Source: Brachionus plicatilis
Taxonomy: Eukaryota > Rotifera > Eurotatoria > Ploima > Brachionidae
Direction: 5' to 3'
Assembly: GCA_010279815.1 (NCBI GenBank)
Contig: QEOQ01000303.1
Span: 99,140-163,139, forward strand
DNA length: 64,000 bases
Made by a program: the position numbers and the translations under genes. Positions 46,786-55,932 of the stretch are shown in pieces. Each line of letters begins with the position of its first letter. The first letter of the stretch is position 1. The notes under the pieces are model-generated. The model did no database searches, had not been told where the DNA came from, and saw nothing but the letters and a program-made list of their open reading frames with translations.

Positions 46786-46935
46786 CCCCCTAGTTTCAAC
46801 AATACTGGTAATTAAATATCAGTTAAGCTTGGTTTTGTTAGTGAGTATTGTAAATTATTAATTTTTATTTATTAATTAAAAATGAATGAAAAATTTGGAA
46901 TTTCGAATAAACAATCCTTAACATTCTTTTCATTT

Positions 46936-47067
46936 TTAGCGAAATTTTCCTCTTCTTCCATATATCATATATTTTCCAGACTTTTGCTTTGTATTTGACT
47001 TGCAGTATTGTTGAGGCTTAGAGACTTTAAATGCAATTTGACGATTTTTCACTACAAACACATTAGA
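46936..47067 (-). CDS. Isolated C-terminal exon, unrecognised
   Basis: An open 43-codon stretch between an acceptor-like TTCAAGCAAG and a TAA stop, reading SNVFVVKNRQIAFKVSKPQQ and ending GKYMIYGRRGKFR. It is basic and non-repetitive, so probably a real or formerly real terminal exon. No upstream exon was found, and it lies in the duplicated, rearranged block; likely a stranded fragment. Confidence 0.3.
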   Translation of the reverse strand, partial: SNVFVVKNRQIAFKVSKPQQYCKSNTKQKSGKYMIYGRRGKFR

Positions 47068-47310
47068 CTTGCTTGAATAAAACAAAAAAATACCTAAATA
47101 TTAAAATTAAATTATTTTCATTTCTAAATTTTAACATGAACTTAATAAGGCTATCTTTTTTCAAATTAAATGAAACAACTTTTTAATTATCTAAATTTTA
47201 TTGAAATTAAAAAATAACAAAAAACCCTTATTTTAGAAATTATTAAATATCAACTATTGGGCACATTGGAGTAGATAATTTGATAAGATTATTTTTTATC
47301 TTGATTAGTT

Positions 47311-47713
47311 CTTAAATCAAAAGATCTTTTTTCCAGAGAGTTCAACAATTGAATATAATATAGTAAAACTCTAGTAGATTTGAGTAAAGCTCTCTTTCAC
47401 CAAACAATTACAGAAGAGTCTCTATTGGACATATCAAGTCAATCGTATCTAGATGAATCATACGTAAACCAGTCTTTTTTGCAAAGTGATAATGACATAA
47501 CCATATCGGAAATATTGACTGAAAACTTGGAAAGCCAAGACATGTGGACTAAAAAAGAAGAAGTTAGTCGAGCCTCATCAGGATCTTCGTCACCCTTAGT
47601 TGAAGATTTGATCTCAAAACGGAAAAATAAAAAATACGCCATTATGTCAGATCTTAAGCTAGCTAAGAGTTTTGATGAAATCAAGTCAAAATTAGCACAT
47701 CAAGTAGATCATT
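47311..47713 (+). pseudogene. Inverted partial copy of SKI2 exon 4
   Basis: Matches the reverse complement of 61222-61600, the large N-terminal exon of the helicase gene at 55.9-62.1 kb, with a few substitutions and an insertion of about 22-26 bp near 47347-47372 that breaks the frame. The copy runs past the exon end into the first ten bases of the intron (GTAGATCATT), so it arose from DNA, not from spliced RNA. It has no start codon in context; the open frame from about 47380 to 47727 is inherited. Confidence 0.9.
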
Positions 47714-48137
47714 GTTATCATATCTGAATAATCAGAATAGTAACAAACAAGCATTATTTTTAAATTTGATTTTCATAGTTTATATTTTCCCTATATTACA
47801 AAAAACTTTTGTTTTAAAATACTTTATTTTGTAAAATAAATTGTTTTATAAATATGAAGTTAGAGCTAAACAATTTAGAATTTTTAATTTTAACAACATG
47901 AATTAGAGCGCACGCAAAAAACGCGTGATTGCGTCAACTTAAAAACTTAGATCCACTCTTTCATTTTTAATGGCTATAATAGTTTAGAAAAAATAATTTA
48001 ATATTAAATTTATATGTCAAAAACTATAAGAGAAGTAGAGATTCTTAGTAATCAAGAATTAATGCGAAAAGAATATTTTAAAGTTTTATTTTAGTTTACT
48101 GTCTTGTTTTCAATTGTAAATTTTCCCTAGTGTAATC

Positions 48138-48805
48138 CAGAGTTGGTCAAAAGTCAAAGTCATGAAGTCAAAGTCAAGTCTGGACTTTGACTTTAAATTT
48201 TATTTTTTCCTTAATAAAAAATTCAATACTTATAATTTTTTTAATATATTTTAATTCTATTTTAAAAATCAGTAAAATTTTTGAATTGATTATTTTCTAA
48301 TTTTTGAAACAAGTCAAAGTACTGACTTGCAATTGACTTGTGTCAAAAATTAAAAAAAAAAAAGTTAATTAAAGTAAGTTAAAGATTAAAAAAAAATTTA
48401 AAAAGTAATTTTTAAATATAACTAATTCAATAAAATGTCACTAATAAAAACTTTTTATAAAAACTTGTTCAAATAAAAAATTAATTTAAAAAAAAGTATG
48501 CCATTTAATATTTAATTTTACTTTCTTTTATTTAGTGTGTTTTTAAAAATGACTAAAAGTCTAACATTTTTTTTCAATATTTGCAACATTTCTTAAGCTT
48601 AAATTTATATAAATATTCATTTTCATAATTTTTTTAATTAAGTTAAAGAAGATTTAAAAATTAGAAAATAATTTAGTTGACTTGAGTGGACTCAAGTCAA
48701 AGTCAGACTTTGACTTTGAAATTATTTTAGACCCAAGTCAAAGTCTGACTTTGACTTTGACTTTTAACGATTCTGACTTTAAAGTTTGACTTTTGACCAA
48801 CTCTG
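48138..48805. mobile_element. Non-autonomous hAT element with 8-bp target duplication
   Basis: Terminal inverted repeats CAGAGTTGGTCAAAAGTC at both ends, flanked by the identical 8-mer GTGTAATC at 48130-48137 and 48806-48813. Subterminal regions carry many copies of AAGTCAAAGTC and its complement GACTTTGACTT, plausible transposase-binding repeats. The 668-bp interior is AT-rich and non-coding. End sequence and target length are those of the hAT superfamily. Confidence 0.92.
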
Positions 48806-48813
48806 GTGTAATC

Positions 48814-49787
48814 TATTGTCTTGGTAAGGTCTTTAATTGATTACTTGACTTTTTTTTTGGTGTCCTGGTGTTCCCTGCCTATATTACTCTTGTCATATTC
48901 CTATCATGCATAGCATCAAGTTCTCAGATTCTATCAAGGTTTTAGCCGAAATATCTTTGTAAGTCTTTCCCGAAATTTGTCACTCACAAGCATTGTTTCC
49001 GATGACATTTTTTTTAAATTAATACAAAGAAATAGATACAATTTTTACGACCTTGTACTTGGAGTTGTCATGAGTTACTAATTAACAGTAGGCTCAGTAT
49101 ATGGTAATAACAGTAGGTGTTTTTTTCAAAAAGATGATTTAGTCCAGAAAATCATACTTTGGATCTAAGAAGAGTCTTGGTCTTTATTATAACTAGATGT
49201 GCTTCATGGGAAATCTTCCTTGAAATTTCTTGAATCCAGTGTGGCACTATAATTCTTTTTGACTTTCGAAGTCTTCGATTCTTACCACATGCTCCTCCAT
49301 TATATAGAAGAAAACACCGAGCTTCGTTTTTCCTCTCGGTTTTGAAGTATTTTACTTAAGCACAGCTTGACAAAGCTCAAAAATGGATCGTTCAGTTTCT
49401 CACTCTCAATTCGGCCTTTTGTCATCATCTTTGGGACAGATTTGGACAACAAATTTATCAGATTGCGTATCATCGGATGAGATAACTTCTTGAATTGGGT
49501 GTCTGTAGTGCTTGATTTTCAAGGGCGATGAAAATATTGATCAACAAAATTCAAAGATAAATTCATGCTCTAATCAAAATAACTTGTTCAAAATTTTTTA
49601 TTTTTTTATATTTTTTTGTTTATAGCTTGTGCTAATTCATTAACTTAAATTATTGACATTTTTCACCAATTACTAGATGAATATAAAAACACCTTTCTTT
49701 TCATATTTTAAAATTATTTAATTAACATTAAAACACAAATTCTCTACTTCTAAATTTTCTCTTAAAATGGAAAAGGAATAACTATTC
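48814..49787 (-). pseudogene. Region with one decayed minus-strand coding fragment
   Basis: From about 49510 down to 49300 a minus-strand frame reads FKKLSHPMIRNLINLLSKSVP, then MTKGRIESEKLNDPFLSFVKLC, before stops. Composition is coding-like and less AT-rich than the surroundings, but the family is not recognised. Probably mobile-element debris, given the MULE remnant next to it. Confidence 0.3.
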
Positions 49788-50430
49788 TATTGCCTAACAT
49801 TCCAAGCCATTGTTTTTTCCGGGTCTTGGTTTAGAACCAATAACCGAATCTAAATACTTTTCTGGTACTTGAATTTTCTTGTTGGCTAACAACACCACAC
49901 TAATATGTTGACAAATGTAATCTTTAAGGTAATCTTTACATGAACAAGACGAACTTCGGAGTGGGTCCATTTTTTTTTAAACAATTGATAATCAACATCA
50001 AACTTTGATGGACTAAATGATAATTGTAACGCATGCAAATCACTCATAAACAATTTTTTACTTTTTATCAAAATCTCGCTCAGGATGAGCCCAGATCATT
50101 ATTCGTTTTAATTATTACCAAAAAAACTTTTAAAACCATTGGTTATACATACTATCCAATATAATATAACACTTTTAATTTCTATTTATCTTAACTTATT
50201 TCCCTTTAATTTTCTTTTTATTTAACTCTATTTTATTTATTTTTATTATGTTTTTTTTTTTTATTTTCATCAAGATACCATCAGCTAAAAGGTATCTTGA
50301 TGAATAATCTAGATTTTTTTTAAATAGCTCTAAAAAAGAATTCATAATCAAATTCAGTTTCACTAACCCAAATGGCAATAGTATTCGAATGAAAGTGTTT
50401 TCAGTCAACAATGGGAACCCTTTGAATATA
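49788..50430 (-). pseudogene. Decayed MULE-type transposase
   Basis: Minus-strand fragments in the expected order: a piece reading FLELFKKNLDYSSRYLLADG, like the MULE catalytic region around the conserved LLADG, then after stops LSFSPSKFDVDYQLFKKKW, and, after a frameshift at an A-run, a SWIM zinc finger with SSCSCKDYLKDYICQHISVVLL and a tail IGSKPRPGK. The CxC...CxH SWIM pattern is complete. The remnant at 14370-14790 appears to be the same family. Confidence 0.65.
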
Positions 50431-50443
50431 ATTTTTTTAGAAT

Positions 50444-50600
50444 CTATTCGCCTCTTGAGCGGTTACGTTTGTTATTTTCTATAGATTCTGGATTTTCGTA
50501 CTCTTCTTCATCCTCAGATCCTTGATTTTCATTTAATTTTAATTCTGTTTCAGCCTTTTTTTGATCAAAACATTCCTGAAAATCAACTTCAAGGTCTAAT
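50444..50600 (-). CDS. Acidic C-terminal fragment, unrecognised
   Basis: Open frame reading FQECFDQKKAETELKLNENQ, then GSEDEEEYENPESIENNKRN and RSRGE before TAG. Acidic with a basic end, as in nuclear protein tails. Whether it belongs to the adjacent MULE remnant or to a lost host gene is unclear. Confidence 0.25.
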
Positions 50601-50808
50601 ATTTTTATTTATTTTTAATTTATTTTGTTTTTAGTTGGTTTTTAGTTTTTTTAATTAATATTATTTAAAATTTATAATTTTAACAAATACAACTTATTTA
50701 AAAATAGCCCTATGTGAGTTAGCTTCGACAAAATGAATTCGAATTATGGAATATTAGAAGAGTCTTTCTCGAACTAAAAGTCGACCCAGACTAACTTATC
50801 GACACAAC

Positions 50809-50979
50809 ATGAGCGCAATAATGGACTGGTCCTTAGAAAAATTGGAAAAGCGAGCGAAGAATCATGACAGAGTTTCGGAACGCCACGTTTCGAATCAAGA
50901 AGAAGCGAAGACGAGGTGGAGAATTGGTGAGGTAGAAAAAAACATTAACTATAAAAAATCAAAAAGAGATAAAATATAA
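50809..50979 (+). CDS. Short basic ORF, unrecognised
   Basis: A 56-codon frame beginning MSAIMDWSLEKLEKRAKNHD; the upstream frame is open for 11 codons before the ATG. Less AT-rich than its surroundings and rich in Arg, Glu and Lys. A GTAGAA after WRIGE could be a splice donor. Either an exon of an unseen gene or mobile-element debris. Confidence 0.25.
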   Translation: MSAIMDWSLEKLEKRAKNHDRVSERHVSNQEEAKTRWRIGEVEKNINYKKSKRDKI

Positions 50980-52512
50980 ATTATAAAAAAAAACTTAAAT
51001 AGTTAAAATGAGACAAATTTAGATTTAATCTAATTCAAGAATGGTTTAAAGAAATATTTAAAACTCTCAAATTTGAAAAATTTATCAGTTTTTTAGAAAA
51101 ATTAATTTTAATTTTAATTTTAATTTTTGAACTAATAATGATAAAAAATGTGTTAAAAAACTTGTAATTTTACGTGAAAAAGTTTATTCGTCTATTTGCG
51201 CAAAGGATTTGAATTTTTGCTTTGTATCTTTAATTTTATATTGATTACATGTATTTTTTAAACTAAATCTATTTTATTAAACTAAAATTATTAAAAAAAA
51301 TTGGATTTTGAATTTATGTTTTTTATCTTTTTATAAAATTGGCTATATGTTTTTTTTTCTTTTTAAATGTTTCGTTCTACCTGTCCCGTGGAGAATGGTA
51401 GAGATCGATTTGGAGGCTAATTTGAAGGAAAACAATAAAAATAACTGGCGAGGTGTAAAGCAGTTTAAGAAAAGAAGCCTGAAGTTTTGCTTATAATTAA
51501 ATTTGTTTGATTTTATTTTTTAAAAAATAAGCATGTTTTCAATTTAAGTCAATATTCAAATGTTACTATATCTACATATAATTTAAGAATTAAAAAAAGA
51601 TAATTTTTTAAATATATTATAAAAATATTATTTAAGAACTATAAATTTTGTGATCATATTTACTGTAAAAATCATGATCGAATTTCTTAAATATTTTCTT
51701 TTTTTGCTCATGAAATTTATAAGATAAATTATTCGAATAAAATTTATGACCTATAAATCATGAAGTTGACAAGACCGGAATTATACAAGGATATAATTTT
51801 TGAATGGATAATTAAAAAAATTACCTCGCCATTGCTTCCTTTAATTTCTAATAGTTAACATCTCTTCAAATAATATTTAGATACTAGTATAGTTTAAAAA
51901 ATCAATTTAATCAATATTTTATTTAATTTTCAATTAAATTTTTTTTTATTTTAAAAAAATACATAATTTAATCGATAAAAAAAGTTTCATGTAACATTTT
52001 TGTTTTATGGACTGTTAAATGTAAAGATTAATTTATAACATTAAAATAAAAAAATCTAAGTAACCTTTATTTTAAAAAAAATAAATTCATTTAAACTAAA
52101 TCAAAATAAAATTAGCAAAGAAGTTGAACAAATGTAAAATAGTAAATAATTTAAGCAAAATTAAAATAATTAAAAAAAAATGGTATCTTAGATATTCTCT
52201 TTTAAAGATTTATTTGTAATATTAAAAGTCGATCAAAAAATAGAGTAATAAAGAATTTTTAATTAATAAGCAAGAGTTTTGATTTTGATTTTTCATCTTT
52301 AAATAATAAATTTAAAATTTCTGAATTCAAATCTAAAAAATTAACAAAAAAAAAAAAGAATTAATTTTTAAACCTTTAAAACAAATTTCCTTTAAATTTA
52401 TATTAACTTGATTTTAAATAAGAACCAATACTTGATTTTAAATTATTATAATTTGAATTTAAATAATAATTGCACTCGTCTAATAACTTTCTTTTATTAT
52501 AAAACTTGACTA
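50980..52512. other. AT-rich intergenic, nothing secure
   Basis: A less AT-rich patch at about 51385-51485 gives short frames (VPWRMVEIDLEANLKENN) without family resemblance. Confidence 0.4.
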
Positions 52513-54216
52513 TAAAATAAAACTTGTAAAAAATCCAAGAAATTTAATTTAATTTAATTAAATATAATAAAAAACATTGCTTAGTTTCTAAAAATTCAAA
52601 ACTAAAATTATTTCTATTGCTTACGCATTTAAAAAATTCAGACCAGATCATACTTGCTAAATACTTATTAAATGTCAGCTTCAACTTCAAATTCGACTGA
52701 CTCCTCGTTGGAAGATTCTTTTTTTAAAGAAAAGCAACGCAAAGTCAAAGCCAAAGAACGCTCAATTTTGAGAAATAGTAAGAAATTAATAAAAAATGAA
52801 GAAAAGATTATCAAAATTCGAATAGACATCATGTGTCCCAATCTCCAAAATTATTTTGATCAGATTGATCAAGGTCTTAGCTTAAGAAAAATCTTCATTG
52901 AAATAGATAAAAGTGATACCAAATCAATAAAAAATAATTCCGAAGAGGATTCTGGTGAGCATTCTGTTGAGGAATATGATGACAACTCATCCAATATTCA
53001 TAATATCAATGATATACTTAAACCGAATTATTCCCTAAATCAAACAATTCCTAGATCTAAAACTGATGTAAATTTTATTCAAATTGGAGGGCATGATTTA
53101 AACAAGCGACGCTCTTCGCTTCAGCACAATCAGTACTCAGCTCTTTTAAAATATCCGAGAGAACTTCTTCAAAAGTTCCTCTTCAAATCAAAACGAACCG
53201 TTAAATCGAACTCTTTTACAGGCAATGTGATAGAAAAGAGTGGAGATTCTGTTATAGAAATTGTATACTATGAACATCAGGCTTATGCTGGTCAAAATAC
53301 TCAGAATCATATCAAGGCTCAAACATTGATCAATCCCAAATTAAGTATAGGCATTTCACGTGATCCTGATAGCATAGCCAACATCAAAGAAAAGCTCTCA
53401 GAAAATCAGCGCTTGGTAAAATCAAAGAGACTTATTTTTGATTTTACCAAAATGGAAGAAATAAACAAAAGTTATAATCCAAGTACATATTTCACATATT
53501 TTAGATATCCATACACAAAAATATGTGAATTAGACTACAGTAGTCTAATGTTGAATGTTATAAATCCAAATTATTTTTCAAAACCAAGTCAATTTGAGCT
53601 TTCGAATGGCAATTCGAACTGTGAAATTGGTGTAAATTTATGGGAAAATACAAGATATGAAAGTTTCCATACATATCTTCCTTTGTACATTCAATTTAAA
53701 GATTTAGATATGAGCAACGATGAGATCATAGATTTTATTAGCCAAAATTTAATTGAAAAATTGTCAAAAATGAATCAAGAATTGATAGATTATATAAATT
53801 TGAAATTTCCATTGGACTTTTTGTTTTATAATGCTGGCAGAAAAAGTCCTTCGACCAAAGATTTATCCATTCAAACACAAGAACCTGAATTCTATTTGCT
53901 TGCTTACCAGGTCCTAGATGAAAAATTTGAACCACTCGAAAAAGAATTGATTGAATTAGTCAAAATAAATTATTCCACTATGTACGGAACTGATGCAAAA
54001 TCCATCAAAAAAGCTATTCATTCTGCAATCGGTGACCAAGCAGAATCTTATAGTTGTAACTTTTTCCGTATGTGGCACTATGTAATTTTGATAAAACAAC
54101 CTCGCATTAACTTGGATCTTTTGCTAAAAAATAATATTTTAATGAAAGATTTTGAATTGATCAAAAACTTTGATTTAAGTGATGATTCATATAATAGAAT
54201 CACCAAATTGTATTTT
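52513..54216 (+). repeat. Segmental duplication, copy 2 (partner 45080-46783)
   Basis: Direct copy of 45080-46783, 7.4 kb apart. It includes 159 bp of upstream sequence, so both copies share the proximal promoter region. Confidence 0.95.
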
Positions 54217-54321
54217 GATTCTCCTTGTTTTAACTCTTCTGGCGGCCAAATTCCAAGTGGAGGGTTTGATAATCAATCAGACTTTAATTTGGAAGAAGAT
54301 GAAAATTTCTCTGAAAATTAA
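52672..54321 (+). CDS. Orphan protein, copy 2, full length
   Basis: A 549-residue single-exon frame, the complete version of the 45238 gene. It differs from copy 1 at six residues (His to Arg, Lys to Gln, Phe to Leu, Leu to Ser, Thr to Ile, Val to Ala in copy 1 to copy 2 direction), all in the first 220 residues, and carries the 34-residue acidic tail (DSPCFNSSGGQ... ending EDENFSEN) missing there. No domain recognised; predicted soluble. Probably lineage-restricted. Confidence 0.7.
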   Translation: MSASTSNSTDSSLEDSFFKEKQRKVKAKERSILRNSKKLIKNEEKIIKIRIDIMCPNLQNYFDQIDQGLSLRKIFIEIDKSDTKSIKNNSEEDSGEHSVEEYDDNSSNIHNINDILKPNYSLNQTIPRSKTDVNFIQIGGHDLNKRRSSLQHNQYSALLKYPRELLQKFLFKSKRTVKSNSFTGNVIEKSGDSVIEIVYYEHQAYAGQNTQNHIKAQTLINPKLSIGISRDPDSIANIKEKLSENQRLVKSKRLIFDFTKMEEINKSYNPSTYFTYFRYPYTKICELDYSSLMLNVINPNYFSKPSQFELSNGNSNCEIGVNLWENTRYESFHTYLPLYIQFKDLDMSNDEIIDFISQNLIEKLSKMNQELIDYINLKFPLDFLFYNAGRKSPSTKDLSIQTQEPEFYLLAYQVLDEKFEPLEKELIELVKINYSTMYGTDAKSIKKAIHSAIGDQAESYSCNFFRMWHYVILIKQPRINLDLLLKNNILMKDFELIKNFDLSDDSYNRITKLYFDSPCFNSSGGQIPSGGFDNQSDFNLEEDENFSEN

Positions 54322-54614
54322 TAGATTATTATACTGATTTTGTTAAATCGAAATTCAAGTTTTCGAAATTTTTCATTTTTTTTTAATTAAAAAATAAAAT
54401 TTTAAATTAATTTTTTCTAATTTTCTTTATTTTACAATTTTCATTAACAAAAAATGAGAATAAAAATAGAGAATTCAGATTTATTCCATTCTTCAGACTT
54501 TGATTTTCTCTCTTTCACTCTTATAAAATTTTCTCTTATCAAAAAAATTGTATTTTAAACAAAGAAAAACAAAAAAGAAAATTTTTAATATTTTTAAGTT
54601 TTTAAGATTAATAT

Positions 54615-54890
54615 GTGACAAAATGAAGAAAGTCAATTTAAAAAAAACATAAACTGATCAAGATCTAAAAGACGCAATCAATTATGTAAGACAAGAAAAT
54701 TGTTCCAATAATTGTTCAAAAGGTAGATGGAAGGAACGACCGCATTTTTTTGAGTGGTTCCAAAAAGTTTTTGTTACTCATTGTGAATCAATAAAAGGGG
54801 CTTAAATTATTGATACTTGATGGTCATACTTCACTCATAAATCCTGCTTTAAAGAGTTTTCTAGTGATGATTGTGATGATAAAACGTTTT
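54615..54890 (+). pseudogene. Internally deleted pogo-type transposase remnant
   Basis: A helix-turn-helix start of psq type (TDQDLKDAINYVRQENCS) is followed almost at once by the DDE-domain piece HFFEWFQKVFV and, after a +1 shift, LKLLILDGHTSLINPAL, which contains the second catalytic Asp in the family's LDGH.SH setting. The middle of the protein is deleted and frames are broken. Not functional. Confidence 0.7.
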
Positions 54891-55932
54891 TCCTCTTTTA
54901 TTAAATCTCCATTTTTAAACTCACTCTTGTTTTGTTTTTTTTTGTTTTTAAACTTTTTACTAAATGTTATAGAATGAAATCAAATCGTAAAAGCTTATTT
55001 TATTTTGTACAAAGGAATAATTTAATAATAAATTATATAATCAATTAATAAATTTATTGAAAAATTAAAAAAATTTCTTCCTTAATGAATGATTCAGAGA
55101 TATATAAACTTACTTATTGGTTCAAAATTAACTGAAGCAAGTAATTACTTAATTTTTTTTTTAACTTTAAATCACCATATTTGAAGTATGCAATCGAAAT
55201 AAATAAACAAAAAAATTTAGACTATTTTCAAAAATTAAAAACTTGGTATATAAATTATTTAAATTAGATCAGTTTTAATTTATTATTTATGTATTTTTTC
55301 AGATTTTTTTAAATAATATGTACTTCTGAGTGTTGCCTGCTATGTGTCCGAGTATGCTACTAAAATTAAAGTAACTCTTTCTTAAAGCAATGTTAAGGGA
55401 TTAATTAAGATCCTTTATCAGAAATCATGTCATTACTCGACTTGTTCTCAGTTAAAAAAAAAAAGTTATGTTAAATTCTTTTCAATTTCAAGTCAGCAAC
55501 TTCAATAAATTTTAAATCAGATGACTTTAAATGGCCGCAGCTCACCGCACCCAACACTTATGTTTTGTTCAGTATTTTGTCTTTAGAAAAAAAATTTGTA
55601 ATTTTTATCTCAAGTTTTTTTTAACTTACAATCAACACACATCACAACAATCAAATGTGTGTTTTTCAGGTTGTGTGCTCATGAGAATTTTAATGTGTGT
55701 TGTCTAGATACACACTAAAGAAAATAAGATCTCAATCAGATTTTTAGAATTTTATTAAATTTTAAAAAGATGATGCATAATCTCAATCGTCTTTTTTACT
55801 AAAAAAGATAGCAATTTTAAATATTTTAAAACGTAGATCATCAAATATTACCATTAAACAAATCTATAGAACCAATTAAATTAGTTTAATGAGATGGAAA
55901 AAAATATTTATTAAAAAGTATATAATAAAAAA
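54891..55932. other. AT-rich intergenic, nothing recognised
   Basis: No coding frame. A cluster of GTGTGT/ACACAC strings lies at about 55635-55715. Confidence 0.45.

Noticed and set aside
47380..47727. Independent 115-residue gene
   Set aside because: It is the inherited reading frame of the inverted SKI2 exon 4 copy, with a non-ATG start and intron sequence at its end.
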